DNA of 48,636 nt from Arthrobacter sp. Edens01 (lineage in GTDB: Bacteria; Actinomycetota; Actinomycetes; Actinomycetales; Micrococcaceae), in the NCBI RefSeq assembly GCF_001307035.1, contig NZ_LKIU01000001.1:1-48636 (forward strand), written 5' to 3'. The translations under genes and the position numbers were made by a program. Each line of letters opens with the position of its first letter. Position 1 is the stretch's first letter. The notes beneath the pieces were generated by a model. It was not told where the DNA came from, made no database searches, and saw only the letters and a list, made by a program, of their open reading frames with translations. Below, one piece after another: positions 25,154 to 33,503 of this stretch.

Positions 25154-26218
25154 GTGCGAGCCAGTGCTGCACCTATCTCCATCTCCGCCGAGGATCGGGC
25201 TGCCTCCGGCAACGCCATCAGTCTCTCGGCCGTGACGAAGAGCTTCGGTGATTTCACCGCGGTCAAGAACCTGGACCTGGACATCCGTTCCGGCGAGTTC
25301 TTCTCCCTGCTGGGTCCCTCCGGCTCCGGCAAGACAACGGTGCTGCGCATGGTTGCCGGCTTCGAGCCCGTTACCAGCGGCACCATCAAGCTGCACGGCA
25401 CCGACGTCACCTCCAAGGCCCCCTTTGAACGCGACGTCAACACCGTCTTCCAGGACTATGCCCTCTTCCCTCACCTCACGGTGGCCCAGAATGTGGGCTA
25501 TGGCCTGAAGCTGCGCAAGACACCCAGGGCTGAACGTGAGCGCCGCGTTGCCGAGGCACTGGAGATGGTCCGCCTGCCCCACGTCGCCGGGCGGCTGCCC
25601 TCCCAGCTCTCCGGCGGGCAGCGGCAGCGTATTGCCCTGGCACGGGCACTGATCCTGCGCCCGCAGGTCCTGCTCCTCGATGAGCCCCTTGGGGCCCTGG
25701 ACAAGCAGCTGCGCGAACAGATGCAGATTGAGCTCAAGCAGATCCAGCGTGAAGTGGGCATCACCTTCATCTTCGTCACCCACGACCAGGAAGAGGCACT
25801 CACCCTCTCAGACCGCATTGCCGTGTTCAACGACGGCGGGATCGAGCAGGTGGGAACCCCGGAAGACCTTTACGAGCGGCCCGCCACCCGCTTCGTGGCC
25901 ACCTTCCTTGGCAGCACCAACCTGGTGGAGGGCGGGCTCGCCCGCCGGCTCACCGGCGCCGACGGTCTGGTGAGCATCCGCCCCGAACGGATCCACCTTG
26001 CTGCCCCCGGTGCCCTGGCACCGGAGGGCTTCTCCTCCGTTCCGGCAGTCATTGAGGAAATCGTGTACACCGGGCCCACTACGCGCTACGTCGCCCTGAC
26101 CGACACCGGGGACCGGCTGATCGTCCAGGAGCAGAACGACTCCCGGGCCACGGAAGCAGCCCGCGGCGACGCCGTCGAACTGCAGTGGCCCTCCCGGTTC
26201 AACTTCCACGTCTCCTAA
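25154..26218 (+). CDS. potA: ABC transporter ATP-binding protein, spermidine/putrescine type
   Basis: 354 residues. Walker A GPSGSGKTT (54-62), Q-loop FQDYALFPHLTV, signature QLSGGQRQRIALARAL, Walker B VLLLDEPLGALD and H-loop FVTHDQEEAL are complete. The C-terminal TOBE domain (VSIRPERIHL, IEEIVYTGPTTRYVAL) is typical of PotA. It powers uptake through the two permeases encoded downstream. GTG 25154 is preferred over GTG 25139 because GAAAGGA precedes it at normal distance. The pot symbol states family type; putrescine, spermidine and gamma-aminobutyrate are all possible substrates. Confidence 0.92.
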   Translation: MRASAAPISISAEDRAASGNAISLSAVTKSFGDFTAVKNLDLDIRSGEFFSLLGPSGSGKTTVLRMVAGFEPVTSGTIKLHGTDVTSKAPFERDVNTVFQDYALFPHLTVAQNVGYGLKLRKTPRAERERRVAEALEMVRLPHVAGRLPSQLSGGQRQRIALARALILRPQVLLLDEPLGALDKQLREQMQIELKQIQREVGITFIFVTHDQEEALTLSDRIAVFNDGGIEQVGTPEDLYERPATRFVATFLGSTNLVEGGLARRLTGADGLVSIRPERIHLAAPGALAPEGFSSVPAVIEEIVYTGPTTRYVALTDTGDRLIVQEQNDSRATEAARGDAVELQWPSRFNFHVS

Positions 26219-26293
26219 CACCTTTATCCCACCCGGCCAGCCACCACCGGCCCTGCACCACCCGCTCCGCACCCCACTATGAAAGGTTCACCC

Positions 26294-27493
26294 ATGAAGA
26301 TCACCAAGGCCCTGCCCCTGGCAGCGCTAGCCTCGCTCTCGCTGGTCCTGGCCGGCTGCGGCGGAGATGCCTCCACCGATTCCGGCACCTCCGGCATCCA
26401 GGTCCCTGACCTGCCCATGGCCACCGAAATCGGCGAAAGCGAAGGCCAGGTCAACATCATTGCCTGGGCCGGCTTCGTGGAAGACGGCTCCACCAACCCG
26501 GACGCCGACTGGGTTTCCGCGTTCGAGGAAGAGACCAAGTGCCAGGTGAACCGCAAGGTCGGTGCCACCTCGGATGAAATGGTCCAGCTGATGCGCAGCG
26601 GTGAATACGACCTGGTTTCGGCCTCCGGCGATGCCTCCCTGCGCCTGATCGCCGGCGGCGACGTGGCCCCGATCAACACCGACCTGATCCCCAACTTCGG
26701 CAACATCGTGGACGGCCTGAAGGGACAGGTCTACGACACGCTCAACGGCAAGAGCTACGGCGTTCCGATCGGCCGCGGCGCGAACGTGCTGATGTACAAC
26801 ACCGACCACGTCTCCGAAGCCCCGGATTCCTGGGCGCCGCTGTGGGAAGAGGACACCGACTACGCCGGCAAGACCATGGCGTACGACTCCCCGATCTACA
26901 TCGCCGACGCCGCCGTGTACCTGATGGCCACCCAGCCGGACCTGGGCATCACCAATCCCTATGCCCTCGACGAGGAGCAGCTCGCTGCTGCCGTCGAACT
27001 GCTCAAGACCCAGAACGGCCTGGTGGGCGAGTACTGGAACGACGCCCTGAAGGCCGTCAGCTCAATCTCCTTCGGCACCGCCCACATGGGCACCGGCTGG
27101 CAGGTCATCGTGAACCTGGCCCAGGGCGACGGCGGCAAGGTCGAGTCCGTGCTGCCCAAGGAAGGCGCCACCGGCTGGTCCGACACCTGGATGATCGCCG
27201 CCGAGGCGAAGAACCCGAACTGCGCCTACAAGTGGATGGATTACGCCTCCTCCGCCGAGGTCAACGCCCAGATCTCACAGAACTTCGGCATGGCCCCGGC
27301 CAACGCCCTGGCCTGTGAAGGTTCCGAAGCCAACGCAGCCCACTGCGAGACCTTCCACGCCACCGATGAGGACTACTACAAGCAGGTCTGGATGTGGACC
27401 ACTCCCGTTGAGCAGTGCGTTGACGGCCGTACGGACGTGACCTGCACCAACTACCAGGAATGGACCAAGGCCTGGACTGAGATCAAGGGCTAG
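26294..27493 (+). CDS. potD: ABC transporter substrate-binding lipoprotein, polyamine type (PotD-like)
   Basis: 399 residues. Lipoprotein signal: MKITKALPLAALASLSLVLAGC, with lipobox LAGC at about 19-22, so it is anchored outside the membrane. The mature part follows the PotD-like pattern (VNIIAWAGFVEDG, YDLVSASGDASLRLIAGGDVAPIN, YGVPIGRGANVLMYN, WMDYASSAEVNAQISQNFGMAPAN). Seven mature cysteines in its C-terminal half and near residue 86 suggest disulphides. AAAGG upstream supports ATG 26294 over ATG 26279. A strong hairpin follows the gene. Confidence 0.9.
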   Translation: MKITKALPLAALASLSLVLAGCGGDASTDSGTSGIQVPDLPMATEIGESEGQVNIIAWAGFVEDGSTNPDADWVSAFEEETKCQVNRKVGATSDEMVQLMRSGEYDLVSASGDASLRLIAGGDVAPINTDLIPNFGNIVDGLKGQVYDTLNGKSYGVPIGRGANVLMYNTDHVSEAPDSWAPLWEEDTDYAGKTMAYDSPIYIADAAVYLMATQPDLGITNPYALDEEQLAAAVELLKTQNGLVGEYWNDALKAVSSISFGTAHMGTGWQVIVNLAQGDGGKVESVLPKEGATGWSDTWMIAAEAKNPNCAYKWMDYASSAEVNAQISQNFGMAPANALACEGSEANAAHCETFHATDEDYYKQVWMWTTPVEQCVDGRTDVTCTNYQEWTKAWTEIKG

Positions 27494-27511
27494 TTCCAGC
27501 CCGTACTGACC

Positions 27512-27550
27512 GCCGGTGGGCGGCGGAGAGAACTGCCGCCGCCCACCGGC
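27512..27550 (+). other. 15-bp intercistronic hairpin after the binding-protein gene
   Basis: GCCGGTGGGCGGCGG (27512-27526) is perfectly complementary to CCGCCGCCCACCGGC (27536-27550). It lies in the middle of the operon, 18 bases after the lipoprotein stop and 89 before the permease start. Such hairpins often protect the 3' end of binding-protein mRNA or cause partial termination, giving more binding protein than permease. Confidence 0.65.
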
Positions 27551-27638
27551 TTCCAACCTCCCAGCCGCGCACTGCGGCACCACGTCCCACAGGCCCGGCC
27601 CAAGAGGAGAATCGGCGGAGATCCGCCGGAAAAGCGCC

Positions 27639-28556
27639 ATGGCAGTAATCCACGAAACCCCGCCCCCGCCCGCAGCGGCGGTGCAGCCCCGCAACAGCCT
27701 GGGCGACCGCATTTCCCGCATGCTCTATGCCCGGCCGAAAGCCCGCCTGACCGGACTGCTCCTGCTGCCGCTCGGCTGGCTCGGCGTGCTCTATATCGGG
27801 TCATTGATCCTGCTGTTCATCACCGCCTTCTGGCGCACGGACAGTTTCACCTCGAAGGTCATTCCTGCGTTTACGCTGGAGAACTTCATTGAGATCATCA
27901 CCGTCCCGGCGTACCAGCAGACCGCCCTGCGGACCATCGGTATTGCCCTGGCGGTCACTGTTCTCTGCGCCGCACTGGCCCTGCCCCTCGGGCTCTACAT
28001 GGCAAAAGTGGCTTCGCCGAAAATGCGCGCAGCCCTGGCGATCGGCATCACCCTGCCCCTCTGGGCCGGTTACCTGGTGAAGGTCTTCTCCTGGCGCATC
28101 ACCTTCTCCTCCGGCGGCCCGCTGGACTGGCTGCTGGCTCCGCTGGGCATGACCGGCCCCGGTTACGGAACTGCCGCGCTGATCGTGACCCTGGCCTACC
28201 TTTGGTTCCCGTACATGGCAGTGCCCGTCTACAACGCCTTCCGGCAGATCCCCGACAGCCTGTTCGACGCCTCCTCCGACCTCGGCGCCAAAGCCTGGGC
28301 CACCGTGTGGACGGTAGCAGTTCCGCTGCTGAAGCCCGCCTTCGTCGCCGGGTCCATCTTCACCTTCTCGCTGAGCCTGGGCGACTACATTGCCGCGCAG
28401 TTCGTTGGCGGCAAGACCCAGGTGATCGGCACCGTGATCGCCTCGAACATCAACCTCAACCCGCCGCTCGCCGCGGCCTTCGGAACCGTGCCGATCATCG
28501 TCGTCGTGCTTTACCTGTTCCTGGCCCGCAAGTCCGGCGCCCTGAAGCAACTGTAG
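27639..28556 (+). CDS. potB: ABC transporter permease, PotB type
   Basis: 305 residues with six hydrophobic helices. The cytoplasmic EAA-like loop reads DASSDLGAKAWATVWTVAVPLLKPAFVAG, where the ATPase docks. WAGYLVKVFSWRITFSSGGPLDWLL is typical of PotB-type permeases. The proline-rich first 25 residues are poorly conserved. ATG 27639 is used because GGAAAAG precedes it and the frame upstream is not protein-like. It forms the channel together with the next permease; the two genes are 9 bases apart. Confidence 0.92.
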   Translation: MAVIHETPPPPAAAVQPRNSLGDRISRMLYARPKARLTGLLLLPLGWLGVLYIGSLILLFITAFWRTDSFTSKVIPAFTLENFIEIITVPAYQQTALRTIGIALAVTVLCAALALPLGLYMAKVASPKMRAALAIGITLPLWAGYLVKVFSWRITFSSGGPLDWLLAPLGMTGPGYGTAALIVTLAYLWFPYMAVPVYNAFRQIPDSLFDASSDLGAKAWATVWTVAVPLLKPAFVAGSIFTFSLSLGDYIAAQFVGGKTQVIGTVIASNINLNPPLAAAFGTVPIIVVVLYLFLARKSGALKQL

Positions 28557-28565
28557 GAGAGACCC

Positions 28566-29369
28566 ATGAGGCTATCGGCTTCTGCCAAAATCACCCTTCG
28601 GGTCTTCGCCGGCCTGGTTATGGCCGCGATTTACCTGCCCCTGCTGCTGGTCATCGCGAACTCGTTCAACGCCACCACATCGGGTGCGTTCCCGATTCAG
28701 GAATTCACCACCCGCTGGTGGGTCGCCGCCTGGCACAACGAGGGCGTGCGGGAGGCCCTGTGGACCTCGCTCAAGGTTGCGTCCGTCGCTACCGTGATCG
28801 CCCTGCTGCTGGGCTCAATGGTGGCCTTTGCCCTGTCCCGGTACGACTTCTTCGGCAAGAACACCATCAACCTGCTGGTGGTGCTGCCCATCGCGCTGCC
28901 CGGCATCGTCACCGGCGTCGCCCTGAACAACACGTTCAAGACCGTGCTGGAACCGCTGGGGATCGGCCTGGGGCTGTTCTCCGTGATTGTTGGCCATGCG
29001 ACGTTCTGCATCGTGATGGTCTTCAACAACGTCCAGGCACGGCTGGGCCGGATGAACCGCGGGCTGGAGGAAGCGGCCATGGACATGGGCGCCAACGTGG
29101 TGAAGACCTTCTTCCAGGTCACGTTCCCCGGGTTCCGCTCGGCGTTCGTTGCGGGCGGGCTGCTCGCCTTTGCGCTGAGCTTCGATGAGGTGGTGGTCAC
29201 CACCTTCACCGCCCCGCCCGGCACCGAAACGCTCCCGATCTGGATCTTCAACAACATGGCCCGCCCCAACCAGGCGCCCGTGGTGAACGTCATTGCCGCC
29301 GTGCTGATCGTGGCGTCGATGATCCCGGTCTACCTGTCCCAGCGGCTCACCGGGGATGACAAGAAGTAA
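28566..29369 (+). CDS. potC: ABC transporter permease, PotC type
   Basis: 267 residues, six hydrophobic segments. The docking loop is EEAAMDMGANVVKTFFQVTFPGFRSAFVAGGLLAF. SFDEVVVTTFTAPPGTETLPIWIFNNM is diagnostic for PotC-like subunits. AGGAGAG lies 6 bases before ATG 28566. This is the last gene of the ABC operon; its stop is 4 bases from the stop of a convergent small gene. Confidence 0.93.
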   Translation: MRLSASAKITLRVFAGLVMAAIYLPLLLVIANSFNATTSGAFPIQEFTTRWWVAAWHNEGVREALWTSLKVASVATVIALLLGSMVAFALSRYDFFGKNTINLLVVLPIALPGIVTGVALNNTFKTVLEPLGIGLGLFSVIVGHATFCIVMVFNNVQARLGRMNRGLEEAAMDMGANVVKTFFQVTFPGFRSAFVAGGLLAFALSFDEVVVTTFTAPPGTETLPIWIFNNMARPNQAPVVNVIAAVLIVASMIPVYLSQRLTGDDKK

Positions 29370-29373
29370 CCGG

Positions 29374-29835
29374 TCAGCGGGTGGCGGCGCACTCCGGGAG
29401 CAGCTCCGCCATCCGCTCATCACTCAGCCGGGACAAGGCCGTGAGCAGCGTGGTGATCCGCTCGCGCTCCGCCCTGGTGAACCGGCTGGAGTCCAGGATG
29501 TCGCTGACCCACAGCCCGTCCATGGCCAGGCGGATGACGACGCCGATGATTCCCGCCGGGTCCCGCGGGCCCAGGTTCGCTGCATCCAGCCGGCGGTTCA
29601 GGTACAGCAGCGACTCTGCGAGGTTGGGGCGGCTGATGGCTGTTTCCAGCAGTGCGGCCTGGTCCATGGAGCTGTTGGCCCGGACGTCGGAGAAGGCCTT
29701 GATGTAGGCCCGTTCCTGGGCTCCCACCGGATCCGGGTCCGCATCGGCCAGGTCTCCCAGCCGGTGCACCAGCTGCACGATCATGTCCTCGACGTCCTGC
29801 TCAATCTCGGTAATGGACGCACCAGCGGCGAACAT
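29374..29835 (-). CDS. Orphan TetR-type C-terminal domain protein (no DNA-binding domain)
   Basis: 153 residues, entirely helical by composition. The sequence (AYIKAFSDVRANSSMDQAALLETAISRPNLAESLLYLNRRLD, then GVVIRLAMDGLWVSDIL) resembles the ligand-binding C-terminal half of TetR regulators. The usual helix-turn-helix of about 50 residues is absent: a TAA stands in frame about 30 bases before ATG 29835, and no other frame there encodes it. GAAAAGAGAG before the ATG is a weak ribosome site. It may be a remnant, or a domain that modulates another TetR protein by dimerisation. A hypothetical small helical protein is the alternative. Confidence 0.6.
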   Translation of the reverse strand: MFAAGASITEIEQDVEDMIVQLVHRLGDLADADPDPVGAQERAYIKAFSDVRANSSMDQAALLETAISRPNLAESLLYLNRRLDAANLGPRDPAGIIGVVIRLAMDGLWVSDILDSSRFTRAERERITTLLTALSRLSDERMAELLPECAATR

Positions 29836-29963
29836 TGCGCTCTCTTTTCTTTTTTCCTGCTGCTTATGTCTTCCGGCGGAGGATCCGCCGGGATGAACCG
29901 GCTAGTCTAGCCCGTTTCCGCGCGGTTCTCAGCTTTGGCCCGGTTCGGCGGTAGGGTGTGCGC

Positions 29964-30536
29964 ATGCCAGTCGAGGTCCGGCCCGCAACGGTGTTCGCAG
30001 ATACTGCCGCCGTCCTGGGTCCCAAGAATCCTGAATCCAACGCCTGCTGGTGCCTGAGCTACCGGCTGCTGAGCTCCAAGGAGAACCAGGCGCTGCAGCG
30101 CCAGGCACGTGGAGAGAAGATGCGGGGCCTGCTGGGCGAAGTGCCGCCTCCCGGCGTCCTGGCGTACGACGACGGCGAGCCGGCCGGGTGGGCAGCGATT
30201 CATCCGCGGGCGGACACCTCATTTGCGAAGAACCGGAAGATTCCCACTCTCGATGACCTGCCGGTGTGGTCCCTGTGGTGCGTCCGGGTCCGTCCCGGCC
30301 ACCGCGGCAGGGGAATCTCCCACGCACTGGTGTCCGGCGCCGTCGACTTCGCGCGAGGGCACGGGGCGCCCGCCGTGGAAGCCTATCCGGTGGACAACCA
30401 GGGCGCGAAGGTGGATCTGACCATGGCGTATGTCGGTACCCGTAGCCTGTTTGAGGCAGCCGGGTTCGTCAAGGCCGCGGATACCGATTCTGTCCTTAAC
30501 GGTTTTCCCCGGGTGCTGATGCGGCTCCCGCTGTAG
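29964..30536 (+). CDS. GNAT family N-acetyltransferase
   Basis: 190 residues. The acetyl-CoA binding strand and loop are SLWCVRVRPGHRGRGISHALVSGAVDFARGHG (R/Q-x-x-G-x-G/A pattern HRGRG). AYVGTRSLFEAAGFVKAAD gives the C-terminal strands. The N-terminal part (NACWCLSYRLLSS) is cysteine and tryptophan containing and resembles a subgroup of actinobacterial acetyltransferases; the substrate is unknown. ATG 29964 is preferred to GTG 29958 by spacing from GTAGGG. Confidence 0.85.
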   Translation: MPVEVRPATVFADTAAVLGPKNPESNACWCLSYRLLSSKENQALQRQARGEKMRGLLGEVPPPGVLAYDDGEPAGWAAIHPRADTSFAKNRKIPTLDDLPVWSLWCVRVRPGHRGRGISHALVSGAVDFARGHGAPAVEAYPVDNQGAKVDLTMAYVGTRSLFEAAGFVKAADTDSVLNGFPRVLMRLPL

Positions 30537-30566
30537 GCCACCAGGCAACTGCCCGGTAGCGGCAAA

Positions 30567-30595
30567 AGGCCCCGCCGCGGGGACCGGCGGGGCCT
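30567..30595 (-). terminator. Intrinsic terminator of the MHS transporter gene
   Basis: AGGCCCCGCC (30567-30576) and GGCGGGGCCT (30586-30595) form a perfect 10-bp stem. On the minus strand it is followed by TTTTGCC, so it serves the leftward transporter gene; it may also stop rightward transcripts from the GNAT gene. Confidence 0.75.
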
Positions 30596-30689
30596 TGCCT
30601 GAAAGGCCGGCAGGAAGTCCATGGGGGAACGGGTCCTTCCTGCCGGCCGGATTATGGTGGCTGCCGCGCATGAGGCGGCGGCGGTTGGG

Positions 30690-32021
30690 TCAGTCCGCGG
30701 AGACAATCCTCTTGTCCTGCACCCGCAGCCGCTCGCCGAGGAAACCGCCGACGGCGGTGATCACGGCAATGATGGCCAGGATGAGCGCGCCGCCCCAGGA
30801 CTGGTTGCCGGAGAACCCGAGCATCGCAGTGGCCAGCAGCGGCATGAAACCACTGGTGGCGCCGGCAATGTTGTAGCCCAGGGCAACGCCGGAGTACCGC
30901 AGCTTCGGCGGGAACAGTTCGGTCAGCAGAGCACCGTTGACGGCGTAGGCCACGGCAATCAGCACGATGCCCAGGGTGATGGCCAGCATGATCATCGGCG
31001 TGGACTTGGTGTCCACCATGGCAAAGATCGGGAATGCTGCGGCAGCGGTGAGGATGCCGCCCCACATGGTGACCTTGCCCGGGCCGATCTTTTCGGACAG
31101 CCGGCCCATCGCAATGGTGACGAATATCTGGGCAACGGCCGCGATCAGCGTGGCATTGACCATGATCTGCCGGTCCACGCCGAGGGTGTTGGAACCGTAG
31201 CTGACAATGAAGGTGGTGATCATGTAGAAGCCGCCCACACCCAGCAGTGCAGCCATCACGGCGACAGCCAGGCGTCCGCCGGCGTTGCGGAAGACGTCCA
31301 GGGCAGGAACCTTGGAGGTTTCCTCCTGGGCCAGGAGGTCCTTGAAGATGGGGGATTCCTCAACCTTGATGCGGATCCACAGTGCAATGAGCAGCAGCGG
31401 GAAGGCCATCAGGAACGGGATGCGCCAGCCCCAGGCGTCGAAGGTCTCCGACGGGAAGAGCAGCACTAGGGAGAAGGCGGCGGAGGAGAGCAGGGTACCG
31501 ACGGGAGAGCCGACCTGGACCAGGGCCGCGAACCGGCCGCGCTTCTCGACCGGCGCGTGCTCGATGGCCATGGTGACCGCACCGCCCCATTCGCCGCCGA
31601 CGGCCAGGCCCTGGACCAGGCGCAGGACCGCCAGGAGGATCGGCGCAGCGAGTCCAATGGAACCGAAGTCGGGCAGCAGGCCGATCAGCCCGGTGGCGAT
31701 GCCAATCATGACGATGGTGGCCAGCAGTGCCGGCCGGCGGCCGAACTTGTCACCGATGTAGCCAAAGAGGATGGCACCGATGGGGCGGGCAGCGAAGCCG
31801 ACGCCGAAGGTGGCGAAGGAAGCAAGCAGCGCCGCCGTGGGATCCATGGTGGTGAAGTACAGGCGGTTGAAGACCAGGGCTGCGGCAGTGCCAAAGAGGT
31901 AGTAGTCGTACCATTCCAGCGCGGTGCCGACGAAGGAGGCGCGGGCAATGGTGCCTGCGTCCTTTCCGGAGATGGTCGCGGGCGCACCGCGTTCCCCCGG
32001 TCGAGTGGTGGTGTTAGTCAC
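30690..32021 (-). CDS. MFS transporter, metabolite:H+ symporter (MHS) subfamily
   Basis: 443 residues, about 12 helices. ARASFVGTALEWYDYYLFGTAAALVF at the N terminus and GYIGDKFGRRPALL after helix 2 are the MHS subfamily marks (ShiA, ProP and KgtP relatives). RLVQGLAVGGEWGGAV is also characteristic. Substrates of this group are organic acids, betaines and aromatic acids. GTG 32021 is chosen because the family N terminus begins soon after and GAAAGG is 11 bases upstream; a start at 32051 would add 10 residues. It lies 146 bases downstream of the PucR regulator gene, on the same strand, and probably imports the substrate of the hydrolases encoded at 33504-36412. Confidence 0.85.
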   Translation of the reverse strand: MTNTTTRPGERGAPATISGKDAGTIARASFVGTALEWYDYYLFGTAAALVFNRLYFTTMDPTAALLASFATFGVGFAARPIGAILFGYIGDKFGRRPALLATIVMIGIATGLIGLLPDFGSIGLAAPILLAVLRLVQGLAVGGEWGGAVTMAIEHAPVEKRGRFAALVQVGSPVGTLLSSAAFSLVLLFPSETFDAWGWRIPFLMAFPLLLIALWIRIKVEESPIFKDLLAQEETSKVPALDVFRNAGGRLAVAVMAALLGVGGFYMITTFIVSYGSNTLGVDRQIMVNATLIAAVAQIFVTIAMGRLSEKIGPGKVTMWGGILTAAAAFPIFAMVDTKSTPMIMLAITLGIVLIAVAYAVNGALLTELFPPKLRYSGVALGYNIAGATSGFMPLLATAMLGFSGNQSWGGALILAIIAVITAVGGFLGERLRVQDKRIVSAD

Positions 32022-32167
32022 GAGTGATGTTGCCTTTCGAGCTGGCCGCACCGCGATAAGTGGGAGGCATGCGGGCCGGTGTGGGAGGTATCTCCCTGAG
32101 CGTAGTCAGGCGGCAATTGACCAAACAATGACAAATTTCACCCACCTTTTACGCAAAGATTGGGCAT

Positions 32168-33349
32168 TTATACAGTGCGGGGATATTCCGGGAGGGTGCT
32201 GAGGGCAATTAGGGCCCACGAGGCCTCCCCCGGGACGGCCAGGTCCAGTCCAATGACCTGCTGCAGTGAATGCAGCCGGTTGACCACGGTGTTGCGGTGG
32301 CAGTAAAGCTCCTCCGACGTTTCCTTGATGGACCCCGTGCGGGCATAGCTTTCGGCCACCTGGAGCAGCCGGGCACGTTCGTGGTCCGTGCATTTGCGCA
32401 GCGCTTCCTGCACGCCGGAGCAGAATCCGGGCAGTGTCTGCTCCAGCAGCTCTGCTGCGATCCGCTGCCAGGCTTCCTGGACGGTCTGCAGGCCGGGGCC
32501 GCCGCTGCGCGCCAGCACCAGGGCTGATGAGGCGGCAGCCGGAACCGCCGACAGTCCCGCAATGTCCGGGATGTAGCCGGCTGCGAACCCGGGCGGCTCC
32601 TGCTGCCAGGAGCCGGCGCGCTGCTGCCGGAAGATGTACAGGACTCCGGCCCGTTCATAGGAATGCAGCCGGCGGTCATTCAGGAACGTACGCTGTGCCT
32701 CGGCTACGGCATCTCCGATTACCGCCAGCAGTTCGAAGGTATCCGCAGCCCGGACCCCAAGCCCTGCTGCTATGTCCTCAACATCCTGCTGGGCCTTTGG
32801 TTCTGCGCTGAACAGCCGGGAGAGCAGGCGCTGGCGGTACAGCTGCTTGTCCCGCGCCAGCAGTGCTTCGGCTTCCACGAAGGACTGCTGGATGCTTGAA
32901 ACGTAGCCCTCCACCACGTCCATGACCCGGTCCATGTTGGACACCAGGACGTTGACGCCGTCCCCGTGCGCCACGCGCTCCAGGCCCTTCCAGAGGACCC
33001 GAAAATCGTTGCGCACGGCTTCTAGGAAGGAGTGCAGCGGCACCCCCTGCGACGCACGGCGCGTAGCCACTTCGCGGGGCAGGTTGCGCAGATCCGGAGG
33101 AAGCTCCAATCCGGCCATCTGGTAGAGGAACATGTCCATGGTGTCCACGGCCGTTTGGTAGACGTCCTCCGCGGGCACCTTCGCGTCGTCATACGAGACG
33201 GCTTCGAACCGGGAGAGGAAATCCGAAACCAGCGAATCACGCTGGGTCCACAACCTCCGGATCAGGTCTTCCCACTGGTGTCCGGCGGAGGCTTCGAGCG
33301 GAAAGGTCCGGACGGAAGGCACCAGGTTGGGGACGGGGATTTCGGTCAT
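32168..33349 (-). CDS. PucR/CdaR-type transcriptional regulator
   Basis: 393 residues. The C-terminal PucR helix-turn-helix is clear: LLQVAESYARTGSIKETSEELYCHRNTVVNRLHSLQQVIGLDL. The N-terminal 150 residues are helical (DLIRRLWTQRDSLVSDFLSRFE ... ASQGVPLHSFLEAVRNDFRVLW) like the RsbT-co-antagonist-related domain of these regulators; a GGDEF-like central part follows. PucR proteins usually activate neighbouring purine or amine catabolism genes in response to an intermediate. It is divergent from the amidohydrolase gene with a 154-base regulatory gap and upstream of the MHS transporter gene. ATG 33349 has no strong ribosome site. Confidence 0.88.
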   Translation of the reverse strand: MTEIPVPNLVPSVRTFPLEASAGHQWEDLIRRLWTQRDSLVSDFLSRFEAVSYDDAKVPAEDVYQTAVDTMDMFLYQMAGLELPPDLRNLPREVATRRASQGVPLHSFLEAVRNDFRVLWKGLERVAHGDGVNVLVSNMDRVMDVVEGYVSSIQQSFVEAEALLARDKQLYRQRLLSRLFSAEPKAQQDVEDIAAGLGVRAADTFELLAVIGDAVAEAQRTFLNDRRLHSYERAGVLYIFRQQRAGSWQQEPPGFAAGYIPDIAGLSAVPAAASSALVLARSGGPGLQTVQEAWQRIAAELLEQTLPGFCSGVQEALRKCTDHERARLLQVAESYARTGSIKETSEELYCHRNTVVNRLHSLQQVIGLDLAVPGEASWALIALSTLPEYPRTV

Positions 33350-33377
33350 TCTGCAACTTTATGGATGTGCATAATTT

Positions 33378-33436
33378 AGCCGCCAATTGTGGCGGCTTAT
33401 GTCCATTGAGTGAGACATTTAGCCATAGTTCAATGG
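33378..33436. promoter_or_regulatory. Palindrome and inverted repeat in the PucR/amidohydrolase gap
   Basis: AGCCGCC-AATTGT-GGCGGCT (33378-33397) is a near-perfect 20-bp palindrome. CCATTGA (33403-33409) and TCAATGG (33430-33436) form an inverted repeat whose outer ends are 34 bases apart. Both lie in the 154-base region between divergent genes and are candidate operators for the PucR protein. The gap has no open frame. Confidence 0.5.
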
Positions 33437-33503
33437 GAATAACACCCAGCAGGCTGTGCATTTCCGTGCTCGCCCGGGGACGGAACACGACAGCTAGGAA
33501 CCC

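Noticed and set aside
29836-29963. Missing DNA-binding half of the TetR-like gene by frameshift
   Set aside because: The 128 bases upstream encode no helix-turn-helix in any minus-strand frame and the gap is too short for one.
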